DNA from: DATAEY01 sp038199035
GTDB lineage: Bacteria > Actinomycetota > Thermoleophilia > Solirubrobacterales > Solirubrobacteraceae
Reading direction: 5' to 3'
Length of the DNA: 27,689 nucleotides
Assembly: GCA_038199035.1 (NCBI GenBank)
Contig: JBBPZM010000060.1
Span: 1-27,689, forward strand
The position numbers and the translations under genes were made by a program. The notes under the pieces were generated by a model. That model did not search any database. It was not told where the DNA came from and saw nothing but the letters and a program-made list of their open reading frames with translations. This document shows positions 7,220 to 14,112 of this stretch, one piece after another; within the stretch, counting starts at the first letter, position 1; every line of letters starts with the position of its first letter.

Positions 7220-8602
7220 TTACCCGTGGATCAACCAGCCGTCGGCCGCGCGGGCGGCCTCCATGACCGCCTCCGACAGCGTCGGGTGCCCATGGACGAT
7301 GCGGGCGACCTCGCTGTAGCCGCCCTCCAGCGCCCGCACGTTGACCAGCTCCTGGATGAGCTCCGTCGCCTTGGAGCCCACGATGTGGCCGCCCAGGAGC
7401 TCGCCGTACTTGCGCTCGCCCACCACCTTGACCAGGCCCGAGCGGTCCCCGTACACCGTTCCCGCCCCCACCGCCCCGTACTGGAGCTTGCCCACGGTGA
7501 CGTCGTGGCCCTGCTCGCGTGCCTGCTCCTCGGTGAGCCCGAACGAGGCCACGTTGGGCGTGCAGAACGTCGCGCGGGGGATGTCCACGTAGGCCAGCGG
7601 GTGCGTCTGGCGCCCGGCGGCGTCCTCCACCGCGATCACGCCCTCGTCGGAGGCCTTGTGGGCCAGGGCCGGCCCGTGGACGAGGTCGCCGATGGCGTAC
7701 ACGCCCTGGCGCGAGGTGCGCATCGCCGCGTCGACGCCGACCAGGCCCTGGTCGTCGAGCTTCACGCCCGCCTCGTCGAGGCCCAGGCCCTCGACGTCGG
7801 CGCCTCGGCCGGCGGCGATGCACAGGTAGTCGACCTCGGCGCTCTGGTCGCCGTGCGAGAAGCGGACGCTCTGGTCGGCCGTCTCGACGCCCTCGACCAG
7901 GGTCCCGGTGAGGACCTGGATGTTCTGCTTGGCCAGCGAGCGGCCGGCGACCTTGGAGATGTCGGCGTCCTCGGTCGGCAGGACGCGGTCGAGCGCCTCG
8001 AAGAGCAGCACGTCGGTCCCGAGGCGCCCGTAGGCCGAGGCGATCTCGGCCCCCGAGGCCCCCGCGCCGACCACGGCCAGGCGCTGGGGGAGCTCCTCGA
8101 GCAGCCAGGCCCCGGCGGTGTCGATCACGCGGCCGCCGAACTCGGTGCCGGGGATCGGGCGCGCGACCGAGCCGGTGGCCAGCACCACCGTGTCGGCCTC
8201 GAGCTCGTCGCCATCGAAGTCGCCGCCGACCTTGACGTTGCCGTCGGCGGTGAGCGAGCCGTGCCCGGAGACGAGGTCGATCTTGTTCTTCTTGAACAGG
8301 CCGGCGACCCCGCCGGTGAGGGTCTTGACCACCTTCTCGCGCCGCGCGGCCACGGCGTGGAAGTCGACGCTTCGGCCCTCGACCGAGATGCCGAAGTCGT
8401 CGGCGTCGTCGATCTCCGACAGCACGTCGGCCACCCGCAGGATCGCCTTGGCCGGGATGCAGGCGTAGTTGAGGCAACGCCCGCCGGTGGCGTCCTGCTC
8501 GACCACCGCCGTCCTCATCCCCAGCTGCGCCGCGCGGACGGCGGCCACGTAGCCGCCCGGCCCGGAGCCGATGACCACGCAGTCGTAGGAGGAGTCGGGC
8601 AT
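7220..8602 (-). CDS. lpdA: Dihydrolipoyl dehydrogenase (E3)
   Basis: E3 reoxidises the dihydrolipoyl arm of E2 and passes electrons through FAD to NAD. The 460-aa protein has the FAD-binding VIGSGPGGYVAA (about 10-21), the redox disulfide GGRCLNYACIPAKAIL with Cys 43 and Cys 48, a NAD-binding GAGASGAEIA segment, the FAD motif GVYAIGDLVHGPALAHKASDEG, and the C-terminal catalytic HGHPTLSEA (His 439, Glu 444). The canonical Gly before the second Cys is Ala and Ser of PSK is Ala, both mild changes. It is the first gene of the operon lpd - DsbA-like - 82-aa ORF - pdhA - pdhB. A TAGGGT element ends 9 bases upstream of the ATG, and no ribosome site is seen. Length and all catalytic residues are normal. 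Confidence 0.96.
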   Translation of the reverse strand: MPDSSYDCVVIGSGPGGYVAAVRAAQLGMRTAVVEQDATGGRCLNYACIPAKAILRVADVLSEIDDADDFGISVEGRSVDFHAVAARREKVVKTLTGGVAGLFKKNKIDLVSGHGSLTADGNVKVGGDFDGDELEADTVVLATGSVARPIPGTEFGGRVIDTAGAWLLEELPQRLAVVGAGASGAEIASAYGRLGTDVLLFEALDRVLPTEDADISKVAGRSLAKQNIQVLTGTLVEGVETADQSVRFSHGDQSAEVDYLCIAAGRGADVEGLGLDEAGVKLDDQGLVGVDAAMRTSRQGVYAIGDLVHGPALAHKASDEGVIAVEDAAGRQTHPLAYVDIPRATFCTPNVASFGLTEEQAREQGHDVTVGKLQYGAVGAGTVYGDRSGLVKVVGERKYGELLGGHIVGSKATELIQELVNVRALEGGYSEVARIVHGHPTLSEAVMEAARAADGWLIHG

Positions 8603-8611
8603 CGGCGACTC

Positions 8612-8617
8612 ACCCTA
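8612..8617 (-). promoter_or_regulatory. -10-like TAGGGT (in TTTTATAGGGT) for the lpd-pdhAB operon
   Basis: An AT-rich island, rare in this DNA, precedes lpd. TAGGGT lies 9 bases before the ATG, and overlapping TATAGG offers an alternative register. A single promoter here could serve all five genes, since the later ones are coupled or closely spaced. Confidence 0.5.
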
Positions 8618-8661
8618 TAAAACCCGGGTCGGGACGCCCGGGCGCTTCTGTGCGGGCCGGC

Positions 8662-8678
8662 CCGGCCGCGACGGCCGG
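8662..8678 (-). terminator. Inverted repeat CCGGCC-5-GGCCGG directly after the membrane protein stop
   Basis: A perfect 6-bp stem with a 5-base loop begins at the base after the stop codon of the minus-strand gene 8679-9251. There is no U-tract, as is common in high-GC actinobacteria. It would separate the thiE transcript from the lpd operon. Confidence 0.35.
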
Positions 8679-9251
8679 CTACCGAGCGGGCCGGCGCTCG
8701 GGTATCTGGATGCGCGCCATGGCACGGACGAGCTTGAAGAAGAGCAGACCGCCGAGCCCGATGATTGCGACGGTGAGCAGGACCCCCCAGACGTTCGAGG
8801 CGGTGGTCAGGGCGAGCGCCGCGACGATGATCTGGAAGGCCAGCAGCGCCTGGAAGCCCAGCACCGCCCAGTAGCGCGCCCGCCACATGCCGATCGCGGC
8901 GACCAGCAGCACGGTCTCGAGGACGACGAGGCTGTAGGCGGTCGGCCGGCTTGGCCCCAGGCGCGCGCCGGTCACATAGCCCACGAGCACCAGCACGGCC
9001 AGCGCGACGGCGACGATGACCGCCACGGTGACGGCGCGCGGGCGCTCGCCCTCGGCCAGCGGCTCGAGGCGGGCACGGGCCGCGGCGTCGCGCTGCTCGC
9101 TGCGCGAGGGCTTGGTGCGCACGCCAGCCGGGGCGTCGCGCTGCTGGCTGCGCGAGGGCTGAGCCCGTGCGCCGGCCGCGCCGTCGGCACCCCTCGCCCC
9201 CGACACCCCGGGCTTGCTGTGCGGCGTTCGCTTGCGGCTACGCCGACCCAA
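8679..9251 (-). CDS. Hypothetical four-TM membrane protein with basic repeated N-terminus
   Basis: This is a protein of about 190 aa. The first 65 residues are Arg/Ala/Ser-rich and contain two copies of a motif, QPSRSQQRDA and KPSRSEQRDA, probably cytoplasmic and disordered. Four hydrophobic helices follow (about 75-93, 108-122, 127-148 and 152-172) with short loops, and the protein ends in a basic tail. No enzymatic motif is seen. The listed start is TTG 9251, which overlaps the 3' end of thiE by 14 bases; GTG 9206 would give a shorter form without overlap. The overlap suggests expression with thiE, but a thiamine role is only a guess. It does not resemble the known thiamine ECF transporter ThiT in any motif I can see. 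Confidence 0.72.
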   Translation of the reverse strand: MGRRSRKRTPHSKPGVSGARGADGAAGARAQPSRSQQRDAPAGVRTKPSRSEQRDAAARARLEPLAEGERPRAVTVAVIVAVALAVLVLVGYVTGARLGPSRPTAYSLVVLETVLLVAAIGMWRARYWAVLGFQALLAFQIIVAALALTTASNVWGVLLTVAIIGLGGLLFFKLVRAMARIQIPERRPAR

Positions 9252-9891
9252 CGGTCGCTCCCCAGCTAGCCTCGACCGCCTCGCGCAGCGCCCGGGCCGC
9301 CGCGGCCGGGTCCGCCGCCTCGGCGATCGCCCGCACCACCACGACCCGGCTCGCCCCGGCGGCCACCACGGCAGCGACGTTTCCCGGGTCGATCCCCCCG
9401 ATGGCGAAGAACGGCAGGCGGGCGTGCCGGGCCGCGTGAGCCACGAGCTCGACGCCCACGGCCGGCCGCCCCGGCTTGGTCGGCGTGGCGTGCACCGGCC
9501 CGACCGCGACGTAGTCCACCTCCCGGGCGGCTTCGAGCTGGCGGGCGCTGTGGGTGGAGAGGCCGACGATCCGCTCCTCGCCGACCAGCTCTCGCGCGCG
9601 TGTCACCGCCATGTCGTCCTGCCCGAGGTGGACGCCGTCGGCCCCGGTCGCCACCGCGAGGTCTGACCGGTCGTTGACGATGAACAGCGCGTCCGCGTCG
9701 TCGCAGCAGCGGCGAAAGGCCTCCGCGGCGGCCACCAGCTCGCCGTCGCTGGCGTGCTTGTCGCGCAGCTGGACGATGTCGACGCCGGCCGCGAGCACGT
9801 CGGGCAGGAGACGGACGCCCGAGCGGTCGCACACCAGGTAGAGCCGCGCCCGGGCGAGGCGCTCGCGACGCTGACGACCACGGTCCTCCAT
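9238..9891 (-). CDS. thiE: Thiamine-phosphate synthase
   Basis: ThiE joins the pyrimidine HMP-PP with the thiazole phosphate to give thiamine phosphate. The 217-aa TIM-barrel protein has LYLVCD at strand 1, VDIVQLRDKHASDGEL (Lys and Arg binding pyrophosphate), FIVNDRSDLAVATGADGVHLGQDD, IVGLSTHSARQLEAA, the phosphate loop VGPVHATPTKPGRPAVG, and FFAIGGIDPGNV. ATG 9891 was chosen because it gives the normal length; GTG 9909 would add six residues. It is divergent from the riboswitch-led thiO-thiS-thiG operon and carries no riboswitch on its own strand, with about 60 bases between its start and the aptamer. The downstream membrane gene overlaps its end. ThiE uses the product of ThiG, so both transcripts serve one pathway. 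Confidence 0.94.
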   Translation of the reverse strand: MEDRGRQRRERLARARLYLVCDRSGVRLLPDVLAAGVDIVQLRDKHASDGELVAAAEAFRRCCDDADALFIVNDRSDLAVATGADGVHLGQDDMAVTRARELVGEERIVGLSTHSARQLEAAREVDYVAVGPVHATPTKPGRPAVGVELVAHAARHARLPFFAIGGIDPGNVAAVVAAGASRVVVVRAIAEAADPAAAARALREAVEASWGATVGSA

Positions 9892-9939
9892 CCCCTCGAA
9901 GTCTGACACGGAGTGGCCGCCCGACCGGCCGGGCGGCGC

Positions 9940-9945
9940 TAGGAT
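9940..9945 (+). promoter_or_regulatory. -10-like TAGGAT for the thi operon
   Basis: TAGGAT ends 8 bases before the first conserved aptamer base, so transcription would begin right at the TPP aptamer. No clear -35 is seen. Confidence 0.45.
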
Positions 9946-9951
9946 TGACGG

Positions 9952-10040
9952 CACGGGAGCCCGCGCGGTCACGGGCTGAGAGGGCGGCACCGGCCGCCGA
10001 CCGTCTGAACCTGATCCGGGTCATGCCGGCGCAGGGAGGT
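9952..10040 (+). ncRNA. TPP riboswitch (THI element)
   Basis: The conserved TPP aptamer blocks appear in order: CGGGAGCCC (9954-9962), CTGAGA (9976-9981), a variable arm GGCGGC-ACCG-GCCGCC (9983-9998), GAACCTGATCCGGG (10007-10020) and ATGCCGGCGCAGGGA (10023-10037). This matches the THI box of actinobacterial thi genes. The Shine-Dalgarno GGAGGTGA (10035-10042) for thiO overlaps the 3' end of the aptamer, so TPP binding most likely hides the ribosome site and stops translation. No terminator hairpin fits between the aptamer and the start codon. Confidence 0.95.
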
Positions 10041-10043
10041 GAC

Positions 10044-11198
10044 TTGAACCAAGCTCAGCAGCAGCCGCCCGACGTCGCCGTGATCGGCGGCGGGGTGATC
10101 GGGCTGGCGGTGGCCTGGGAGGTGGTGCGCCGCGGGCTCTCGGTCGTCGTCCTCGAGCGCGAGCGGCCCGGCCGGGGCACCACGCACGTGGCCGCCGGCA
10201 TGCTCGCCCCGGTGTCCGAGGCGACGTTCGGCGAGGAAGCGCTGACCGAGCTCAACCTCGCCTCGGCCGCGATGTACCCCCGCTGGGTGCAGGAGCTGGC
10301 CCGAGCCGCCGGCGGAGCCGACACCGGATACCTGCCCTGCGGCTCGCTGCTCGTCGCCCGCGACCGCGACCAGGCCGAGGCGCTGGAGCGCGAGCTGGCC
10401 TTTCGCGAGGAGCAGGGCCTCGCCGTGCGCCGCCTCACGCCCACCGAGGCCCGCCGTCGCGAGCCGGGGTTGGCGCCGGTCGTCCGCCTGGCCGCCGAGG
10501 CCCCCGACGACCACGCGGTTGATCCCCGGCGCCTGGTCGTCGCGCTGCTGGCCGCCCTGCGCGGCGCGGGGGCGACCGTGCGCTGCGACGCGCCTGTCGC
10601 CGGACTGGTCACCCGCGGCGATCGGGTGGTGGGCGCTGCGCTCAGCGACGGAGAGCAGTTCGACGCCGGCTGTGTCGTGGTCGCCGCCGGCTGCTGGGCG
10701 GGAGACCTCAACGGACTCCCCCCCGAGGCGCGCCTGCCCCTGCGCCCGGTCAAGGGGCAGCTGATGGTTCTCCGCGACCTGGCGGGCCCCGGGCTCCTGG
10801 GCTCGGTCCTGCGCAGCGAGGACGCCTACCTCGTCCCCCGCGGCGACGGCCGCTACGTGCTCGGCGCCACCGTCGAGGAGCGCGGCTTCGACACGACCGT
10901 GACCGCCGGCGCCGCCTTCGAGCTGCTGCGCGAGGCGATCGACCTGGTCCCGGGCGTGGCCGAGCTCGAGGTCGAGGAGAGCCTGGCCGGCCTGCGCCCC
11001 AACACGCCCGACAACGCCCCGGCGATCGGCCACGGCGCTCTCGAGGGCTTGGTGTGGGCGACCGGGCACTACCGTCACGGCGTGCTCCTGGCGCCCATCA
11101 CCGCCTCCGCCGTCGCCGACGTGCTGGCGGGCGAGCCCGCGTCCCCGGTGGTCGCCCCGTTCACGCCCGCGCGCTTCGCGGTGGGGGTGACGGCGTGA
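10044..11198 (+). CDS. thiO: Glycine oxidase ThiO
   Basis: ThiO oxidises glycine with oxygen to the imine dehydroglycine, which ThiG uses to build the thiazole ring. It replaces the radical-SAM tyrosine lyase ThiH in aerobes. The 384-aa protein has an N-terminal FAD-binding VAVIGGGVIGLAVAWE with the ERE acidic end of strand 2 (LERERPGRGTTHVAAGML), HAVDPRRLV in the middle, VKGQLMVL, YLVPRGDGRYVLGATVEERGFDT, and the C-terminal GLRPNTPDNAPAIGH and TGHYRHGVLLAPITA blocks, all typical of this DAO-family oxidase. The start is TTG 10044, behind GGAGGTGA that is part of the riboswitch. Its stop overlaps thiS by 4 bases (GTGA). Oxygen-dependent synthesis implies an aerobic organism. Confidence 0.94.
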   Translation: MNQAQQQPPDVAVIGGGVIGLAVAWEVVRRGLSVVVLERERPGRGTTHVAAGMLAPVSEATFGEEALTELNLASAAMYPRWVQELARAAGGADTGYLPCGSLLVARDRDQAEALERELAFREEQGLAVRRLTPTEARRREPGLAPVVRLAAEAPDDHAVDPRRLVVALLAALRGAGATVRCDAPVAGLVTRGDRVVGAALSDGEQFDAGCVVVAAGCWAGDLNGLPPEARLPLRPVKGQLMVLRDLAGPGLLGSVLRSEDAYLVPRGDGRYVLGATVEERGFDTTVTAGAAFELLREAIDLVPGVAELEVEESLAGLRPNTPDNAPAIGHGALEGLVWATGHYRHGVLLAPITASAVADVLAGEPASPVVAPFTPARFAVGVTA

Positions 11199-11401
11199 TC
11201 GTCGACGTCAACGGCCTCGCCACCGAGCTCGGCGAAGACCCCACCGTGCAGACGGTGGTGGCCCGGCTCGACGTCGGCGGCGAGCGGCGAGGCGTGGCCG
11301 TCGCGGTCGACGCCGAGGTCGTCCCGCGCTCGCAGTGGGAGCACCGCCGTCTGCGCGAGGGCGACCACGTCGAGGTCGTCACGGCCATCCAGGGAGGCTG
11401 A
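11195..11401 (+). CDS. thiS: Sulfur carrier protein ThiS
   Basis: ThiS is a small ubiquitin-fold protein whose C-terminal Gly-Gly is adenylated and thiocarboxylated, then gives sulfur to ThiG. The 68-aa frame begins IVDVNGLATEL and ends in DHVEVVTAIQGG, the diagnostic tail. It starts at GTG 11195, overlapping the thiO stop, and thiG begins five bases after its stop. No thiF (adenylating enzyme) lies in this window, so activation must come from a MoeB/ThiF-type gene elsewhere. Confidence 0.93.
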   Translation: MIVDVNGLATELGEDPTVQTVVARLDVGGERRGVAVAVDAEVVPRSQWEHRRLREGDHVEVVTAIQGG

Positions 11402-11406
11402 GCCGC

Positions 11407-12207
11407 GTGGCCATCGACCAGACCGCCGCCCTCCAAGACCCCCTGACCATCGCCGAGCACGACTTCGGCTCGCGGCTGCTGCTGGGAACGGGCGGGTTCT
11501 CGCGCCTCGAGACCATGGCCGAGGCGATCGAGGCGAGCGGCAGCGAGCTCGTCACCGTCGCGCTGCGCCGCGTCGATCCGAGCGCCCGCGGCTCGATCGT
11601 CGACGTGCTCGACGCCGCGGGCGTGCGCCTGCTGCCCAACACCGCCGGCTGCCACACCGCCCGCGACGCCGTCACCACCGCCAGGCTCGCCCGGGAGGCC
11701 TTCGCGACCGACTGGGTAAAGCTCGAGGTCATCGGCGACGAGCGGACACTTCTGCCCGACGGTCCCCAGCTGCTCGAGGCCGCCGAGGCGCTGGTGGCCG
11801 ACGGCTTCGTCGTCCTTCCCTACACCACCGACGACCCGGTGCTCGGCCGGCGCCTGGCCGACGTGGGCTGCGCCGCCGTCATGCCGCTCGGGTCGCCGAT
11901 CGGCTCGGGGATGGGCATCCGCAACCCCTACAACCTGTCGATCATGCGCGAGCGCATCGAGGTCCCGATGATCCTCGACGCGGGCGTGGGCACGGCGTCG
12001 GACGCCGCGCTGGCCATGGAGCTGGGGTGCGACGCCGTCCTGTGCGCGAGCGCGATCTCGCGCGCCCGCGATCCGGTGGCCATGGCCCGCGCGGTGCGCG
12101 CGGGCGTCGAGGGCGGACGACTTGCCCGCCTCGCCGGGCGCATACCGCGCCGCCTGCACGCCGAGGCCTCGACGACCGACGCCGGCCTGCCCGACTTCCG
12201 CCCTTGA
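11407..12207 (+). CDS. thiG: Thiazole synthase ThiG
   Basis: ThiG condenses dehydroglycine, deoxyxylulose phosphate and ThiS thiocarboxylate into the thiazole phosphate. The 266-aa TIM-barrel protein has SRLLLGTGGFSRLETM near the N-terminus, SELVTVALRRVD, LLPNTAGCHTARDAV, the Schiff-base lysine in DWVKLEVIGDERTLLPD, FVVLPYTTDDPVL, CAAVMPLGSPIGSGMGI and the phosphate loop DAGVGTASDAALAMELG. The start is GTG 11407. The last bases overlap a TTG start for a SnoaL-like gene (TTGA). It forms a coupled unit with thiO and thiS under the TPP riboswitch. All core motifs are intact. Confidence 0.95.
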   Translation: MAIDQTAALQDPLTIAEHDFGSRLLLGTGGFSRLETMAEAIEASGSELVTVALRRVDPSARGSIVDVLDAAGVRLLPNTAGCHTARDAVTTARLAREAFATDWVKLEVIGDERTLLPDGPQLLEAAEALVADGFVVLPYTTDDPVLGRRLADVGCAAVMPLGSPIGSGMGIRNPYNLSIMRERIEVPMILDAGVGTASDAALAMELGCDAVLCASAISRARDPVAMARAVRAGVEGGRLARLAGRIPRRLHAEASTTDAGLPDFRP

Positions 12208-12704
12208 CCGTCGAGGAGCTGAGCGACGCCTGGCTGGCGGCCTGGTCGGATCCCGTCGAGGACGCCTTCGCCCCGCTCTGCGCGCCCACCGTCCACTACC
12301 AGGACCCCCAGACCCAGGCGCCGCTGCGGGGGGCCGTGGCGCTGGGCGACCACGCCGCCCTGCTGCGCAGCGGCCTGCCCGACGTCCGGCTGGAGGCCGC
12401 CGGCGCACGCCCCTGCGTCGAGCGCTTCCTGGCCGTGCCGTGGCGACTGCGCGGCACCCACACCCAGTTCCTCGCCGAGCTGCCGCCCAGCGGGCGCTCC
12501 ATCGCCCTGCACGGCCTCTTCTACTGCGAGCTCGACGGCCCCGGCGCGGGCGCCGCGGGCAACCGCATGCTGCGCGTGCGTGCGTTCTTCGACCTCTACG
12601 ACGCCGGCGTGCAGCTCGGCCTGCTCCCCCGCCGGGGCACCCTCAGCGAGCGCGCTCTGCTCGTGCTGCGCGGGTTCGGGGTGGGGCGGCTGCGCGCCCG
12701 CTGA
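12204..12704 (+). CDS. SnoaL/NTF2-like (ester-cyclase type) protein coupled to thiG
   Basis: This is a 166-aa protein of the NTF2-like cone fold. After a helix (VEELSDAWLAAWSD) come YQDPQTQAPLRG, VPWRLRGTHTQ and PSGRSIALHGLFYCELDG, then RVRAFFDLYDAGVQLGLLP, a pattern typical of SnoaL-like ester cyclases and related proteins. The start is TTG 12204, four bases overlapping the thiG stop (TTGA), so it must be translated with the thi operon. No thiamine enzyme I know has this fold. It might act on a thiazole or pyrimidine intermediate, or simply hitchhike. Its stop TGA abuts the stop of the convergent cupredoxin gene, leaving no intergenic base. Fold assignment is fair; function is unknown. Confidence 0.78.
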   Translation: MTVEELSDAWLAAWSDPVEDAFAPLCAPTVHYQDPQTQAPLRGAVALGDHAALLRSGLPDVRLEAAGARPCVERFLAVPWRLRGTHTQFLAELPPSGRSIALHGLFYCELDGPGAGAAGNRMLRVRAFFDLYDAGVQLGLLPRRGTLSERALLVLRGFGVGRLRAR

Positions 12705-13145
12705 TCAGCCGGTTACCGTGATCGTGCCGCTCTGCTGCTGGCCGTGGATCGTGCAGTAGTAGTGGATCTTGCCGGCCTTGGTGGGGGTGAAGGTGTAGGT
12801 CTGCCCCGCGCTCAGGGTGCCGGAGTGAAAGCTCGCCCCGCTGTCGGCGGTCACGTTGTGGGCCACCGGGTCCTTGTTGGTCCACTTGATCGTCTGACCC
12901 TTCTTCACGGTGATGTTGGCCGGGACGAACCTGATGTTCTTGGCCGCGACCTGCACCGTCCCGCCCTTGGCCGTCGCGGACCCGCCGCCGGCCTTGGCCG
13001 GCTTCGACGACGGTGTCGCCTTGCCGTCGGCGGCGCCGGTGCTCGACGCAGTGCCCGCGCCCGTGCCCGCCCCTCCGCCTCCGCAGCCGGCCACCGCAGC
13101 GCCAGTGAGGGCGAGGCAGGCAAGCGTCGTGAGCGTCTTCTTCAT
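12705..13145 (-). CDS. Cupredoxin (plastocyanin-like) lipoprotein with Gln at axial ligand position
   Basis: This 146-aa exported blue-copper-type protein begins with a lipoprotein signal ending in the lipobox AVAG-C (Cys 21). A Gly/Ala/Ser/Thr linker to about residue 60 follows, then one cupredoxin domain (about 63-146): NIRFVPANITVKKGQTIKWTNKD, His 96 in DPVAHNV, and HYYCTIHG with Cys 131 and His 134. The usual axial Met is Gln (138), whereas its paralogue at 14113 keeps Met. It likely carries one electron at the outer membrane face. ATG 13145 has GAGGAG 9 bases upstream, and a TGTACGCT element lies 36 bases before the start. It is convergent with and directly abutting the SnoaL gene. Confidence 0.9.
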   Translation of the reverse strand: MKKTLTTLACLALTGAAVAGCGGGGAGTGAGTASSTGAADGKATPSSKPAKAGGGSATAKGGTVQVAAKNIRFVPANITVKKGQTIKWTNKDPVAHNVTADSGASFHSGTLSAGQTYTFTPTKAGKIHYYCTIHGQQQSGTITVTG

Positions 13146-13180
13146 CGTGGCGGTCTCCTCGGGTCGTCGGGTCCTCGCCG

Positions 13181-13186
13181 AGCGTA
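13181..13186 (-). promoter_or_regulatory. -10-like TACGCT for cupredoxin gene
   Basis: TACGCT within TGTACGCT lies 35 bases before the ATG. Unlike most promoters here it leaves a leader with a good ribosome site (GAGGAG). Confidence 0.4.
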
Positions 13187-13309
13187 CACCTCGCCGATGC
13201 TTGGCCTGGCGCGTGCTCTCTGCGGCGGCCCGTGGCGGCCCCGTCAGCGCCACGGCGACGGTGGAGGTCGGGCCATCACGGCGCTCATGCACGGCCGATC
13301 CCTCGGCGC

Positions 13310-13459
13310 TCACCCGCTCGAGGCGGTACCAGTGACGCGGGACCGAGCGCATCGGCCCCCGTGGTCTTTCGGCAACCAGCCTCGTCAGCTCCGCCGGTGG
13401 CTCGTCCTGCTCCCACGGCGTGAAGCCGACTCGTAGAGCAGCCGGTAGACGAGGCTCAC
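13310..13459 (-). pseudogene. Remnant of a SAM-dependent methyltransferase, ends fused and middle lost
   Basis: From GTG 13459 nine codons read MSLVYRLLY. One base is then missing (TAC-GA-GTC where TAC-CGA-GTC is expected), and the next frame continues VGFTPWEQDEPPAELTRLVAE, a typical N-terminus of small class I methyltransferases just before their SAM-binding motif I. Motif I and everything after it are gone. Instead the frame runs straight into VPRHWYRLER, which looks like the C-terminal tail of the same family, and a TGA lies one base out of frame at 13312-13310. So the gene has lost most of its middle (likely about 150 codons) and has two single-base frame errors. It is non-functional. 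The family call rests on my memory of such sequences. Confidence 0.6.
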
Positions 13460-13569
13460 GAGCGCCAGCCTCGCCCGAGAGGGCGCCATGGTCAAGCGGC
13501 GCCGGTGTGCCGATCGGGCGGTTGCGCTTGACTGCGGGCGTGTCTCGCGCCCGCCCGACCGCTCGTCCC

Positions 13570-14067
13570 GTGCCCGGCCGGCGGCTGCCCTTCGCCCTGG
13601 CCGGCGCCCGCCTCACCCGCCGCTTCGGCCCGGCCGGCGCGCTCGAGCTCGCCGGGGCCGAACCCACCGGGACCTTTGCCGACCTGGCCGCCGAGCCACG
13701 AACGCTGATCGTCAGCTTTCGCCGGGACGGCACCCCGGTGCCCACGCCGGTTTGGGCCGCAGTGGAGGGCGATAGGGCCTACGTCCGCACCGAGCGGGCT
13801 TCGGGCAAGGTCAAGCGCCTGCGCCGCGACGGTCACGTGCTGCTGGCGCCATGCACAGCGCGCGGACGGCCGCTGGGGCCGGCGTGCCGGGCGTGCGGGC
13901 GGGTGATGCCTCCTGACGAGGAGCCGCTGGCGGAGCGGGTGCTGGCCGGGCGCTACAGGTTTGGCCGGGAGGCGTTCGAGCGGGCGATGGACTTGCTGCG
14001 GGTGGAGATGTGTTACCTCGATTTGCGACCGGTGGACGACGGGGCGTCGGCTTCTGGAATGGGGTGA
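13570..14067 (+). CDS. PPOX-class (pyridoxamine-phosphate-oxidase-like) F420- or flavin-dependent protein
   Basis: This is a split-barrel flavoprotein-type domain of 165 aa if begun at GTG 13570. The signature region is TFADLAAEPRTLIVSFRRDGTPVPTPVWAAVEGDRAYVRT (residues 35-74), then SGKVKRLRRDGHVLLAPCTARGRPLG, typical of actinobacterial F420-dependent PPOX proteins. A CRACG (CxxC) pair follows at about 106-110, in a region that usually varies, and the C-terminus LLRVEMCYLDLRP closes the barrel. The true start is uncertain; open frame continues upstream to 13420, but those residues look random and overlap the remnant on the other strand. It sits between two cupredoxin genes of opposite orientation, so a redox link is possible but unproved. 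Confidence 0.78.
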   Translation: MPGRRLPFALAGARLTRRFGPAGALELAGAEPTGTFADLAAEPRTLIVSFRRDGTPVPTPVWAAVEGDRAYVRTERASGKVKRLRRDGHVLLAPCTARGRPLGPACRACGRVMPPDEEPLAERVLAGRYRFGREAFERAMDLLRVEMCYLDLRPVDDGASASGMG

Positions 14068-14112
14068 CCGGGCGGCTTTGCCGCCCTCTTGCTCGCGTGC
14101 GGGCTCCGCCGT

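Larger units (their letters stand above)
13146..13569. other. Long intergenic region between cupredoxin and PPOX genes
   Basis: This 424-bp stretch has no intact gene. It holds the cupredoxin leader and -10 element (13181-13186) and a methyltransferase remnant (13310-13459). I see nothing else with coding logic on either strand; long open frames here have the composition of antisense shadows. Confidence 0.6.

Noticed and set aside
12693..12713. TGATCA palindrome where two convergent genes meet
   Set aside because: It arises because the two stop codons TGA and TCA (reverse TGA) abut; it is too short to argue for a binding site.
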